Assembly (NCBI GenBank): GCA_903906425.1
Contig: CAIVKH010000109.1
Coordinates: 1 to 62,522, forward strand
Length of the DNA stretch: 62,522 bases
Reading direction: 5' to 3'
From: an uncultured bacterium
GTDB lineage: Bacteria; Verrucomicrobiota; Kiritimatiellia; CAIVKH01
The notes under the pieces are model-generated. The model worked only from the letters and a program-made list of their open reading frames with translations. It was not told the origin of the DNA and did no database searches. Of this stretch, positions 1-7,708 are shown piece after piece; positions within the stretch are counted from its first letter, which is position 1; each line of letters starts with the position of its first letter. A program made the position numbers and the translations under genes.

Positions 1-804
1 CTGCTGAAGCACCGCCAGCGCGATGCCGATGGCCAGCGGCAGACGCAGGCCCGGCGAAAAAAGTTCGGCCCACGTTCCGTTTTCGCCCGCGAGCGATTCG
101 CGGATGGCGGCGGATTCTGCGGCTGCAAATTCGCGGCCGCCCACCTTGCCGAGAATTTCATCCGCCTCGTCATCCCGATGCATTTCGATCAGCCAGCGCG
201 GGCTTTCGGGGATGCGCAGCAACAGGAGGAAAAATGCGACAGCCGGCACGATGCCGGTGGCGAACATCCATCTCCAGCCGGTGGCGATGTTCCATGCCTG
301 ATCGCCGCGGCCCGCGATGAAATAGTTCACAAAGGATGTCGCGGCGATGCCGCCGACGATGGCGATCTGGTTGACCGAAACCAGCCGCCCGCGAATGTGG
401 GCTGGCGTGATTTCGGCGATGTACATCGGCGTCGAGATCGAGGCGACGCCAATGCCGACGCCACCGAGGAAGCGAAACATGATGAATGACCAGATGTCCT
501 TCGGGATGGATGTTCCGATGGCCGAAATCAGGAACAGCGCGGCTGCGATGAACATCGCCGTCTTCCGCCCGAACCGGTCGGAGACGGGGCCGACGACGAG
601 CACGCCGGTCGCACAGCCGATCAACACGCAGCCCGACGCCCAGCCTTTCATGAAATCGCTGAGGCTGAACTTTGCCGTGAGCGATTCGATCGCGCCGGAG
701 ATCACGCCGGTGTCGTAGCCGAAGAGCAGGCCGCCCAGCGTCGCCACGAGGCAGATCGGAAGGAGGTACGACCAGTCAACTTTCGCGAGCGTTTTCTCAT
801 TCAT
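1..804 (-). CDS. Sugar porter family MFS transporter (C-terminus outside window)
   Basis: An open frame runs from an ATG at 804 leftwards off the window edge, giving about 268 N-terminal residues. Seen: a short cytoplasmic start (MNEKTLAKVDW), a first membrane helix followed by GGLLFGYDTGVISGA, then GPVSDRFGRK after helix 2 and PESPRWLI at the end of helix 6. These are the signature motifs of the sugar porter family (XylE/GlcP/GalP type), inner-membrane proton symporters for hexoses or pentoses. The start lies 4 bp after the stop of the beta-helix gene transcribed in the same direction, so the two are probably one operon that hydrolyses a glycan outside the cell and imports the sugar. The substrate cannot be told from the half that is visible. 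Confidence 0.93.
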   Translation of the reverse strand, partial: MNEKTLAKVDWSYLLPICLVATLGGLLFGYDTGVISGAIESLTAKFSLSDFMKGWASGCVLIGCATGVLVVGPVSDRFGRKTAMFIAAALFLISAIGTSIPKDIWSFIMFRFLGGVGIGVASISTPMYIAEITPAHIRGRLVSVNQIAIVGGIAATSFVNYFIAGRGDQAWNIATGWRWMFATGIVPAVAFFLLLLRIPESPRWLIEMHRDDEADEILGKVGGREFAAAESAAIRESLAGENGTWAELFSPGLRLPLAIGIALAVLQQ

Positions 805-808
805 CGCG

Positions 809-3061
809 TCACCACACCTTGAGCGTCACTTCTCCATCGCCGGGATTCTCGAAAGGGCCGGGTGTCGGATTTTTTTCGTCGCGAGGTTTTCCGAAATAAT
901 CGGTGTCGATTCGAAGCGGCGAGCCGTCGGCATTTTGAAACGCGCAGTCGGGAACCTTCGCCTTGCCGAGCGAGTCCGTCGTCACCGTCTTGCATTTGGC
1001 TTCGCCGCGCCACGACTTGTCCGCCTTCATCGTGAGATACCAGCCGTCGGACTTCTCTTCCAGGTTCACGCGGGCATCGAAATCGGATTTCACCAGCGGC
1101 TCGACGTCGAACTTCGACGGCTGCGTTCCCTTGGTGAAAACATTTCCAGCCGCGAAGCACGGCAGCGCCGAGTTGTCGAAGCCATTCAGGTTGCAGGGCG
1201 GGGCGAGGATGTTGTTGTAGAACCGGTGATCGCCGCTGTCGTTTGTTTCGGAATCTGCGTGCATTCCGGCAAGTTCAGTCGTGTGCGGTTTATGGAAAGG
1301 CGTGGCGCGTTTGTCGTGACGCGAGTTGCCGACCGGACCGACGACCAGATTGTGGACGACGGCGATGCCCTGCGAATTGAATGCAAGCGATCTTCGCGGG
1401 GACAGAACCAGATTGTTGTCGAAAAGGATCGGGCCATGCTGCATCTCGAAGAAAATATCCTCGCTGTTATCGTGTAAAAGATTTCCCGAGACGCGCGCTC
1501 CCTGCGCCATCCAGTCGAGCCAGATGCCGGCGACGGATCCGCAACGATAGATGTGGTTGTGGCTGATCGTGACATCGATCGCGCCGTGGAATTTGATGCC
1601 GCCCATTTCCGCGCCGCCGAAACGATTGTGGTGATGAATGTCGTGAATGACATTTTCCGTCACGGTGCTGAACGCGCAGCCGAGGCTTCCGACGATGCCG
1701 GTCTGATCGCAATGATGAATATGATTATTGCGCACAATGTGGCTGCCGACGGTCGCCTTGTTCCACCCGTTCGTCAGCGCGCGGGTGAGCGTGCCGACGT
1801 AGCCTTCCGCGGATTCCGCGCGATTGTCGAACTCATCGCCGTATTTCCCGAGCGCGACGCCGCAGCATTTCGAATAGCAGATTTCATTGCTTTCGATGAT
1901 CCAGCCTTTGTTCCAATACGCCGAGACGATTCCGATCTGCGCAGCTGTCGGCGGCGCCCACGGTGTCGCTGCGTTGCGAAGTTCAAAGCCGCGAACTGTG
2001 ATGAAGTTGATGCCGGTCTTCGACGGCGTGAACACAGTCTGCCGCACATTGAGTTCAACATTTGCCTCGTTCGGATTCACGCCGGGGAATTGTGCCCGTA
2101 TCGTCGTGTTGTCCGCATCAACGCTCGCGAACCAGAGTGGACTGCTTTTGGTTGTCGAGAGCGGCGGACGGAAAAGCATGCACAACTTCTTGCTGCCGTT
2201 GACCGGTTTTATTTTCGCCGTGAACGATTGCCACACCTGCCAGTCGCCGGTATCCGCGACGGCGCACGTTCCGAGGAGATCACCGGTCGGCGATCCGTCG
2301 CGAATTTCGATCACGCCTCCGCCGGTTACGGATGCCGCGCGAATCTCGATGCTGTCCGCACCCGCGCCGAAATCCACATTGTCGTAACGGACCCAATCGC
2401 CGTTCTCGATCCAGCCGATGCATTCGCCGCCCTCGGTGCACGGCGCATTCTTCACTCCGTTTTGCGCGGCGTATCGCGTGGCCGGAATCTTCGCGGACTT
2501 CGCCGGTTGGAACCACGCGACATTCAGAAGGCACCCGCCCTTCTCTTGGTACGAAAGCGAACCGGCAGCGTTGAACAAATCATCGAGTTCCGCGGCCTCG
2601 ATCAGCCAGTCGCCGTTCAGATAAACCGCGCCCGTGTGATGTTGCCGACCATTCGCGCCGAACCAGTCGCCGTGGATCAGATCGCTGTACGGATTGAATT
2701 TTCCGAAGAACGAATTCGGAATCGTGACTTTCCAAACATCATCGCGCTCTTTCGTCCATCCCTTCACGATTTCAGAACCGGTGACGACGACCTTCTCGCC
2801 GGCCGCGGCTTGATAAACGATTCGCTTCGCGTCTGACTCACCGCCGCGCGGCGGATTGACGCGTTCGCGATAGACGCCCTCATGCACAATAATGACATCG
2901 CCCGGCTTTGCGATATCCGCCGCGTGCTGAATCGTGCGAAGCGGGTCCGGCGCGCAACCGACGCCGTCGTCGTTGCCGTTGGTGGCAACGTTCCATTCGG
3001 AGGCGTGCGCGCTGATGGACAGCGCGACCATACCTGCGAACGTGACGATTATTTTTTTCAT
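809..3061 (-). CDS. Secreted right-handed beta-helix glycosidase, GH141-like, with CBM6-like insert
   Basis: A 750-residue protein with a Sec signal peptide (about 1-20, ending SAHA/SEWNV). Residues about 25-100 look like the start of GH141/pectate-lyase-type beta-helices (GDVIIVHEGVYRERV, then a GEKVVVTGSEIVKGW segment). Residues about 205-310 resemble a family 6 carbohydrate-binding beta-sandwich (ENGDWVRYDNVDFG, then GDWQVWQSF). The helix resumes with many Asn/His-rich turns (NNHIHHCDQTGI, DNSEDIFFE). GH141 contains alpha-L-fucosidase and xylanase activities; assignment here is by remembered motif order, so the exact reaction is inferred. The ATG at 3061 was chosen because GAGG lies 5 bp before it; an in-frame GTG at 3067 overlaps that site. 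The sugar porter gene follows 4 bp downstream. Confidence 0.75.
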   Translation of the reverse strand: MKKIIVTFAGMVALSISAHASEWNVATNGNDDGVGCAPDPLRTIQHAADIAKPGDVIIVHEGVYRERVNPPRGGESDAKRIVYQAAAGEKVVVTGSEIVKGWTKERDDVWKVTIPNSFFGKFNPYSDLIHGDWFGANGRQHHTGAVYLNGDWLIEAAELDDLFNAAGSLSYQEKGGCLLNVAWFQPAKSAKIPATRYAAQNGVKNAPCTEGGECIGWIENGDWVRYDNVDFGAGADSIEIRAASVTGGGVIEIRDGSPTGDLLGTCAVADTGDWQVWQSFTAKIKPVNGSKKLCMLFRPPLSTTKSSPLWFASVDADNTTIRAQFPGVNPNEANVELNVRQTVFTPSKTGINFITVRGFELRNAATPWAPPTAAQIGIVSAYWNKGWIIESNEICYSKCCGVALGKYGDEFDNRAESAEGYVGTLTRALTNGWNKATVGSHIVRNNHIHHCDQTGIVGSLGCAFSTVTENVIHDIHHHNRFGGAEMGGIKFHGAIDVTISHNHIYRCGSVAGIWLDWMAQGARVSGNLLHDNSEDIFFEMQHGPILFDNNLVLSPRRSLAFNSQGIAVVHNLVVGPVGNSRHDKRATPFHKPHTTELAGMHADSETNDSGDHRFYNNILAPPCNLNGFDNSALPCFAAGNVFTKGTQPSKFDVEPLVKSDFDARVNLEEKSDGWYLTMKADKSWRGEAKCKTVTTDSLGKAKVPDCAFQNADGSPLRIDTDYFGKPRDEKNPTPGPFENPGDGEVTLKVW

Positions 3062-3087
3062 ATTCACCTCATCTTGTCATCGGCCAC

Positions 3088-3134
3088 TTCCAATCATTGG
3101 AAAATGCGGGCGCGCTAGTTTCCAATGATTGGAA
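3088..3134. repeat. Palindrome cluster A (2 copies, 32-bp step)
   Basis: TTCCAATCATTGGAA at 3088 and TTCCAATGATTGGAA at 3120. The second copy ends one base before the stop codon of the URO-D family gene, so the pair lies in its 3' flank and just upstream of the beta-helix gene. Confidence 0.97.
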
Positions 3135-3135
3135 A

Positions 3136-4395
3136 CTAGGCAGAACTGTCTTTGATCGCCTTGAACATCGCGAGCATGTTTTCCGTCGGCGTCGTGGCCT
3201 GAACATTATGGACGGCGTCGAAGACGAAGCCGCCGCCCTCGCCGAAGATCTCGATGCGCTCGCGGCATTCGCGATAGACTTCGTCGGGCGTTCCGAACTG
3301 CAGCGTCTTTTGCGTGTTCGCGCCGCCGCCCCAGAAGACAAGATGCTTTCCGAATTCGTTTTTCAAATCGCGGGCGTTCATTCCTTCCGCGGAACATTGC
3401 ACCGGATTCAGGATGTCGAAGCCGGCCTCGATGAATTCGGGGATTAGTTCGTGGACCGCGCCGCAGGAATGGATGAAGGTCTTCCATTGCGACTTGGCGT
3501 GGATCAGGGCGGTGATGCGTTTGTGGAACGGCTTGAAAAGTTCGCGATAGGATTCTTTCGAGATGAAGAGGCCGCGCTGGGTGCCGAAATCGGTGCCGGT
3601 GAGAAAGACGGCGTTGACGAGGTCGCCGAGGAGGTTCATCAGCGTCTCGAGATTCTTCAAACCGATCTGGCACTGCTTCTCGAAGATTTCGAGGACATAG
3701 TCTTTGCGCGCGACGGTGGAGACATACCATTCCTCGATGTCGCGGATGCCCTTCGGATTTTTCATCCACGGCGCCGGCACCAGCGCGATGTCGCCGAACG
3801 CCGTGCCCGGCATCGTGAGCAGGATGCCATCGCCGGAGGAAGCCTCGAGTTCCTTGGCGCGCTGGCGATACCAGGCAAGATCGTCGGCGCCCAGCAGCGC
3901 GAATTCTTCAAGGTTGTCGGCGGGATTCAACTTGTCGTCGTCCACCGGCGGCTGGCGGACGATCGTGTCGAAAAAATAATAACCCTTCGGCATCCGGCCG
4001 CTCGGAGGCGCGAGCAGATCGCCTTCGGGATAAATCAGCAGATCGCCGTTCGCGTCGGTGGTGGTGTTGAAGTTCGCCGGGATATGGACTTTCGTTCCGT
4101 CGAAAAGCGTGAAGGGTTTCCAATCGGCATTCTCGAAACCGAAGAGCGTTTTGCGCGTCATGAACCCGGCGACATCAATGCCGAGCACCGCGCGCAATTC
4201 GTCATCAACTTCGCCGAGCATCTGGTAAGGCTCGATGATTTTCACGCGCCAGCTTTTGTCGCCGATGACCGCCGCGCGCAGCCGGCTGACCGCCGCAACG
4301 TGAATGCCGGTCACCGCCGACGCGCCGAAATCCACCGGTACGCGATCCGGCTGCTGATGGCTGAGCGCTGCAAGAAGACGTTGTCTGCTGTTCAT
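3136..4395 (-). CDS. Uroporphyrinogen decarboxylase family protein (URO-D fold)
   Basis: A 419-residue cytoplasmic protein starting MNSRQRLLAALSHQQPDRVPVD, the usual opening of the COG0407/MtaA-like branch of the URO-D superfamily. The C-terminal half carries FIHSCGAVHELIPEFIEAGF, then DILNPVQ, and ends with a GGGFVFDAVHNVQ segment. Relatives in anaerobes and PVC bacteria are putative corrinoid or CoM methyltransferases and are often found beside glycan-use genes; they do not act in haem synthesis. The frame stays open to 4881, but that extension is made of palindromes and the 21-bp array. The ATG at 4395 has GGAGG eight bases upstream and gives the normal family length, so it is taken as the start. 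Methyl donor and acceptor are unknown. Confidence 0.9.
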   Translation of the reverse strand: MNSRQRLLAALSHQQPDRVPVDFGASAVTGIHVAAVSRLRAAVIGDKSWRVKIIEPYQMLGEVDDELRAVLGIDVAGFMTRKTLFGFENADWKPFTLFDGTKVHIPANFNTTTDANGDLLIYPEGDLLAPPSGRMPKGYYFFDTIVRQPPVDDDKLNPADNLEEFALLGADDLAWYRQRAKELEASSGDGILLTMPGTAFGDIALVPAPWMKNPKGIRDIEEWYVSTVARKDYVLEIFEKQCQIGLKNLETLMNLLGDLVNAVFLTGTDFGTQRGLFISKESYRELFKPFHKRITALIHAKSQWKTFIHSCGAVHELIPEFIEAGFDILNPVQCSAEGMNARDLKNEFGKHLVFWGGGANTQKTLQFGTPDEVYRECRERIEIFGEGGGFVFDAVHNVQATTPTENMLAMFKAIKDSSA

Positions 4396-4532
4396 TCCAA
4401 ATTCCTCCGCGAAAAACACGACACTTATGCCACGTTCAAGTCCGCCCCGCAACGACACCGCGCAACGACCGCCTTCACGAAGAAACTTCCATCCTCGCAA
4501 CTCTGATGACTTCGCCGGTGCGCGAACCCGGT

Positions 4533-4621
4533 TGCCAATGATTGGAAAACCACCGGCGCGAACTTTCCAATGGTTGTAAGAAAATCCGCCAAGCATTGGA
4601 AAAAATTTCCAATCATTGGCA
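4533..4621. repeat. Palindrome cluster B (4 degraded copies)
   Basis: Imperfect copies of TTCCAATNATTGGAA begin at 4533, 4565, 4587 and 4607 (steps 32, 22, 20). All carry one to three mismatches. This is the most decayed cluster in the window and lies between the URO-D family start and the 21-bp array. Confidence 0.8.
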
Positions 4622-4643
4622 GGCTGCGCGTGAGCTGCTCCGG

Positions 4644-4984
4644 GCATCTGGCGGGGTGGCGCGGTCATCGCAGATTCGGCCGCGAAAAGCGCAAGACCGC
4701 CCGAAGCCATCCGGACTTCTGGCGCTTGCATCGCGAAATCAACCGGGCGCATCGAAGCTCCTGCCTGGGGCATTGCATCTTCCACCCTGCGCATTGGACA
4801 GCAGATCGTGCGCATCGCATCTCCTAGCGCGCGCATCAGGTGCCTGAATTGACGCATCGGATAACAGATCGATGGCATCATACTTCAAAACGTGTGCATC
4901 AACTCGCCGACATTGCGCATCGCTATTACAGACTTGCGAATCGTGTAGCAGATCGAGCGCATCTGGAAGCATATTGACCGCATC
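4644..4984. repeat. Phased 21-bp array with invariant GCAT core
   Basis: CAT, usually in the context GCATC, recurs with its C at 4645, 4666, 4708, 4729, 4750, 4771, 4792, 4813, 4834, 4855, 4876, 4897, 4918, 4960 and 4981. Every step is exactly 21 bp or a multiple of it; only the phases at 4687 and 4939 lack the core. The other 16-17 bases of each unit differ, although several share CAGATCG just before the core. Because 21 is divisible by three, spurious ORFs here read as seven-residue repeats (DA or MR every seventh residue on the minus strand). With no long constant repeat it is not CRISPR. It ends about 110 bp before the start of the gene at 5098. The rest of 4396-5097 shows only palindrome cluster B and a possible promoter. 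Confidence 0.9.
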
Positions 4985-5029
4985 GGGCAAAAAAACGGCA
5001 ATTCTGGCAATTCGGGTGCCTTTTTGCTG

Positions 5030-5057
5030 TTGCACAATCCCGAATCCTGTCTATCCT
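5030..5057 (+). promoter_or_regulatory. Possible sigma70-type promoter for the gene at 5098
   Basis: TTGCAC (5030-5035), a 16-bp gap and TATCCT (5052-5057) lie between the end of the 21-bp array and the gene at 5098. Match to the consensus is moderate, and the call is by eye. Confidence 0.35.
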
Positions 5058-5097
5058 CCAAACCGTCAGAGCAACACCATGAAATGAGGAGACCAAC

Positions 5098-5793
5098 ATG
5101 GACGACAAACAGCAACGACAGAAAGACCGCTTCGTGCGCGTGAAAAATTTCGGCACCGCCAATGCCGCCGACGGCACCGGCACCGACGCCGCGCAGCACG
5201 TCGCGAAACTCGCGGCGATCATCGCAGACATGGAAAAGGCCCGCGCCGGCCAGAAAGGCATCAGCGCGGAAACCCAGCAGGCGCTCCTGGAGGGCTTGCT
5301 GGCCGACGCGCGCGACATCGCCCGCACCGCCCGCGCCATAGGGCAGGAAGAAATCGGTTTCGATATGCTCTTCCCGCGGCCCAAGGCCGAAAACCCGGCC
5401 GCCGTCCTGCTCTCCGTGGACACGATCCTGACCAACCTGGCCGCGAATCCGGACGACGACACCGCGACGCAGGCCGCCAAGGCCGCCCGCCTGGTCAAGC
5501 TCACCGCGCACGGTCTGTCCTCCACGCTGCCAGCCGACCTGGCCGCCAATCGCGCGCAATACATCAGCGCACGCGACGCCGAGGACACCGGCGACAACGC
5601 CGGCGTCGAAGACACCGCCGCCATCATCCGGCTCGTGGCCGAAGGCATGAAGGAATGCCAGTTCCTCGATGCCATCTATCACAACATCTATCGGCGCAAC
5701 CCCGACAAACTCGCCGCCTGGATCAGCGCCAACAATGTCGAAGACGCGCCCAAAAAGAAAAAGGCCGCGCCCGCCCCCGCCCCCGCGCCGTGA
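5098..5793 (+). CDS. Uncharacterised helical protein next to the 21-bp array
   Basis: A 231-residue soluble protein with no signal peptide. It opens MDDKQQRQKDRFVRVKNFGT and is almost entirely predicted helix, Ala-rich (runs such as AAQHVAKLAAIIADME), with a basic and Pro-Ala tail (KKKKAAPAPAPAP). A GAGGAG site lies six bases before the ATG. I recognise the opening (charged helix, then RV.NFGT and a helical bundle) as a recurring unnamed family in several phyla whose members tend to sit beside short phased repeat arrays; this is recollection and was not searched. No catalytic motif is visible. The basic tail would suit nucleic-acid contact, which is inference. The gene is probably the protein partner of the array upstream. 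It is followed after 110 bp by another unknown gene in the same direction. Confidence 0.85.
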   Translation: MDDKQQRQKDRFVRVKNFGTANAADGTGTDAAQHVAKLAAIIADMEKARAGQKGISAETQQALLEGLLADARDIARTARAIGQEEIGFDMLFPRPKAENPAAVLLSVDTILTNLAANPDDDTATQAAKAARLVKLTAHGLSSTLPADLAANRAQYISARDAEDTGDNAGVEDTAAIIRLVAEGMKECQFLDAIYHNIYRRNPDKLAAWISANNVEDAPKKKKAAPAPAPAP

Positions 5794-5813
5794 ATCACTC
5801 CGCACAAGCTGGC

Positions 5814-5856
5814 CCGCGCACACCGTGCGCGGTCAGCCTCGCGCGGAGCGCGAGGC
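5814..5856 (+). other. Two GC-rich hairpins between hypothetical genes
   Basis: A GCGCAC/GTGCGC inverted repeat near 5815-5830 is followed by a perfect 9-bp stem, GCCTCGCGC (5836-5844) with GCGCGAGGC (5848-5856) and a 3-nt loop. No U-run follows, so it is not a classical intrinsic terminator. It could attenuate or stabilise the transcript leading into the gene at 5904. Confidence 0.55.
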
Positions 5857-5903
5857 CCACCGTCTGTGCCATCCGCGTAATCTGTAGTTAAAGGATTCTC
5901 CCC

Positions 5904-6575
5904 ATGAGCACCGCCACACCGGGAACCGGAAGCAGACACCACCACCACCACAAAAAAGAACACACCCTTGCCGACATTGACCACCTGCGCGAAACCTACG
6001 GCAAGGACCCCGCGCCCGTCCTTCCTCCCGGCCCCTTCTCCGATACATATAGGATAGCCAGCTACACCAACGGCCTCGTCGGCGCGGCCGAACCGCAGTG
6101 CGATGTGATGGCCGCCCACTGGGACCAGGAAGGACTCTTCTGGCCAGACGAAAACAACCCGAAACCCGACGACCTGCTTTGGGACGCCGGCGTTCACGGC
6201 GGGATAACTTGGGATGGCACCTTCTATCGCGACACCGCCCGCTATCCCGCCGGCGGCCAGCTTTTCTGGTCCAGTTACTTCAAACCCGGCAGCGAAGCGG
6301 GAATCAAAAAAGGCTACTGGATCAACTTCGGCTTGGGCTGGTCCCACCTGCACAACGACAACCCCGCCGAAATCCTCACCGGGGCATCGCAGAAACTTTT
6401 CTACGATGCCGCAGCGTCACGTTGGACGCTCGTCATCCAAGCCACCAAGTTCGTCACCTACGAAGTAATCGAAGTCTGGACCGGCACCAAGCAGGGCGGC
6501 AACGACCCGACCGGAACCTACACGCGCGACAGCGGCCTCGACCCCATCGCGACGCTCACCGTGGAGTCGGCGTGA
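5904..6575 (+). CDS. Uncharacterised 223-residue protein with natural His run
   Basis: The ATG at 5904 has AAAGGA eight bases upstream. The N-terminus is polar and disordered-looking (GTGSRHHHHHKKEHT), followed by a compact region rich in Trp, Tyr, Gly and Asp (for example FWPDENN, WDAGVHGGITWDGTFY, FGLGWSHLHNDNP) that reads as a beta-sandwich or lectin-like fold. No signal peptide, membrane helix or recognised catalytic motif is present. The five-His run could bind metal, but nothing else supports that. It follows the array-associated helical gene in the same direction, so the two may be one transcription unit. I do not recognise the family and assign no function. Confidence 0.75.
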   Translation: MSTATPGTGSRHHHHHKKEHTLADIDHLRETYGKDPAPVLPPGPFSDTYRIASYTNGLVGAAEPQCDVMAAHWDQEGLFWPDENNPKPDDLLWDAGVHGGITWDGTFYRDTARYPAGGQLFWSSYFKPGSEAGIKKGYWINFGLGWSHLHNDNPAEILTGASQKLFYDAAASRWTLVIQATKFVTYEVIEVWTGTKQGGNDPTGTYTRDSGLDPIATLTVESA

Positions 6576-6582
6576 CCTCGCG

Positions 6583-6780
6583 CCGTCTTTGCTTGGACTG
6601 CGGAAGCGACGCATCGAGCTTCCGCTTTTCGTCAGGAAGCGAGGCCGCGAGCTTCCCGTTCCTCTGTGGCCGGGGTCGCCGACCCCGGTTAGAATCCGGG
6701 CTGCGAAGCTCTCCGAATCGCTTCGCAGAAGAAGAGCGGAAGCTCATCTGAATTCGCTTCCGCAGTCCAAACAAGAAACG
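6583..6780. mobile_element. Miniature inverted-repeat element with nested hairpins
   Basis: TTGGACTGCGGAAGCGA near 6590-6606 recurs inverted as TCGCTTCCGCAGTCCAA near 6753-6769, enclosing about 145 bp. Inside are further inverted repeats: CCGGGGTC/GACCCCGG with a 3-nt loop (about 6669-6688), CTGCGAAGC/GCTTCGCAG (about 6700-6728), and repeated GAGCTTCC/GGAAGC arms. It holds no ORF of its own. This is the layout of a non-autonomous MITE or a large palindromic repeat rather than a gene. Together with palindrome cluster C it fills the 317-bp gap between the genes at 5904 and 6893. Confidence 0.65.
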
Positions 6781-6806
6781 CCGCATATCGTCCCCGTCTC
6801 CGCGCT

Positions 6807-6853
6807 TTCCAATCATTGGAGAAAATGCTATCCGCAACTTCCAATGACTGGAA
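6807..6853. repeat. Palindrome cluster C (2 copies, 32-bp step)
   Basis: TTCCAATCATTGGAG at 6807 and TTCCAATGACTGGAA at 6839, each one base off the consensus. They lie just before the ribosome-binding site of the gene at 6893. Confidence 0.92.
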
Positions 6854-6892
6854 ATCATCTCCCCGCAATCTTCCAAATGAAGGAGACAGAAA

Positions 6893-7411
6893 ATGCAGAC
6901 CGTTGAAGTGACCATCAAAGGCGTCGCGCCGCTTCTCATGCACCGCTATCCGCTCGAAGACCAGCAGGAGGAAAAGGCGAAGAAGCGAAACAAGGTGTAC
7001 GACCCGAAAGAGGATGCCGAAAAGGCGCTCTACAAAAACGCCAACGGCTGCTTCGCCCCCGCCACCTGGATTGAGTCCTGCCTGCGCGATGCGGGCAAGG
7101 GCATGGCCAAAGGCAAGGGAACGTACAAGTCATCCATGCAGTCGTCCGTGTTTGTCGAACCCGATGAGATTCCGCTCGGCAAAGAAACCTACGACGAAAT
7201 TGATCGCCGTCCGGTTGTCATCCAGCGCAACAGAGTCGTGCGTTCCCGTCCCAAGTTCAACAACTGGCAAATGTCTTTCAAAATCAATTTCGATGAAACC
7301 GTCATTCACAAAGATGTGTTGAAGGACATTTTGACGGAGGCGGGCAAGACGAAAGGTATCGGCGATTATCGGCCGAAGTTTGGCAGATTTGAAGTAGTGG
7401 AATTCAACTGA
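6893..7411 (+). CDS. Standalone Cas7/RAMP-like protein, phage type, function unknown
   Basis: A 172-residue cytoplasmic protein with a strong AAGGAG site. It begins QTVEVTIKGVAPLLMHRYPL, a strand-loop opening I associate with a family of single-domain hypothetical proteins in phages and prophages, and ends GIGDYRPKFGRFEVVEF. The first strand followed by a helical insert, a central RNRVVRSRPKFNNW basic stretch and the Gly-rich C-terminal strand resemble the RRM-like RAMP fold of Cas7-type RNA-binding proteins. That comparison is by pattern only. No nuclease residues are evident. No cas genes accompany it; its neighbours are a small ORF (24 bp downstream) and the two pentamer arrays. Its role is probably binding single-stranded nucleic acid, which is inference. 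Confidence 0.8.
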   Translation: MQTVEVTIKGVAPLLMHRYPLEDQQEEKAKKRNKVYDPKEDAEKALYKNANGCFAPATWIESCLRDAGKGMAKGKGTYKSSMQSSVFVEPDEIPLGKETYDEIDRRPVVIQRNRVVRSRPKFNNWQMSFKINFDETVIHKDVLKDILTEAGKTKGIGDYRPKFGRFEVVEFN

Positions 7412-7434
7412 ATGATGGGAAAGTCAGGAGTGAT

Positions 7435-7689
7435 ATGCTCAAAATTACACACGAAAATTTCTTGATAGCACTTAGGATGAAGCTGGCCTTCGTTTCTGTT
7501 GAGATGCTCACGCCAACTGAAAATCTATTCGAGGGGAGACCCATTCGGCTAAAACTAACGTCTCAGATAGCACCGAAAATGGGATTCACGCGCAATTATA
7601 GTAATAGTTCGGGCCCCAATCGTCTTCGCGAAATACTCGATGAAGTCGTTCACGATTTCGACTATTTCAGACGGAGAAAGGATGATTAG
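7435..7689 (+). CDS. Small hypothetical protein, AT-rich, probably acquired
   Basis: An 84-residue ORF, MLKITHENFLIALRMKLAFV and onward, ending in a charged segment (HDFDYFRRRKDD). AGGAG lies four bases before the ATG and the gene starts 24 bp after the RAMP-like gene, so the two are probably co-transcribed. Its codon use differs from the surroundings: it uses ATA, AAA and TTG where nearby genes use GC-ending codons, and the whole stretch 7400-7710 is visibly AT-richer, which suggests transfer from another genome. No motif, signal peptide or membrane segment is recognised. Confidence 0.6.
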   Translation: MLKITHENFLIALRMKLAFVSVEMLTPTENLFEGRPIRLKLTSQIAPKMGFTRNYSNSSGPNRLREILDEVVHDFDYFRRRKDD

Positions 7690-7708
7690 TTTGTATAGAT
7701 GTTGTTTC

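Noticed and set aside
1553-2836. 427-residue plus-strand ORF opposite the beta-helix gene
   Set aside because: It is a GC-driven antisense shadow: Arg/Ala/Asp-rich, no signal peptide or motif, and lies wholly within a protein with clear domains.
4396-4881. N-terminal extension of the URO-D family frame
   Set aside because: It translates palindromes and the 21-bp array; the internal ATG at 4395 has a good ribosome site and gives normal length.
4640-4990. CRISPR-like interpretation of the 21-bp array
   Set aside because: There is only a 4-5 base constant core, no 25-35 bp repeat and no cas genes.
4739-5035. 98-residue minus-strand ORF with DA every seventh residue
   Set aside because: The repeat is a by-product of the 21-bp array, which keeps any frame in phase; no ribosome site or family match.
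4885-5823. 312-residue minus-strand ORF
   Set aside because: Antisense to the helical gene and ending in array-derived residues.
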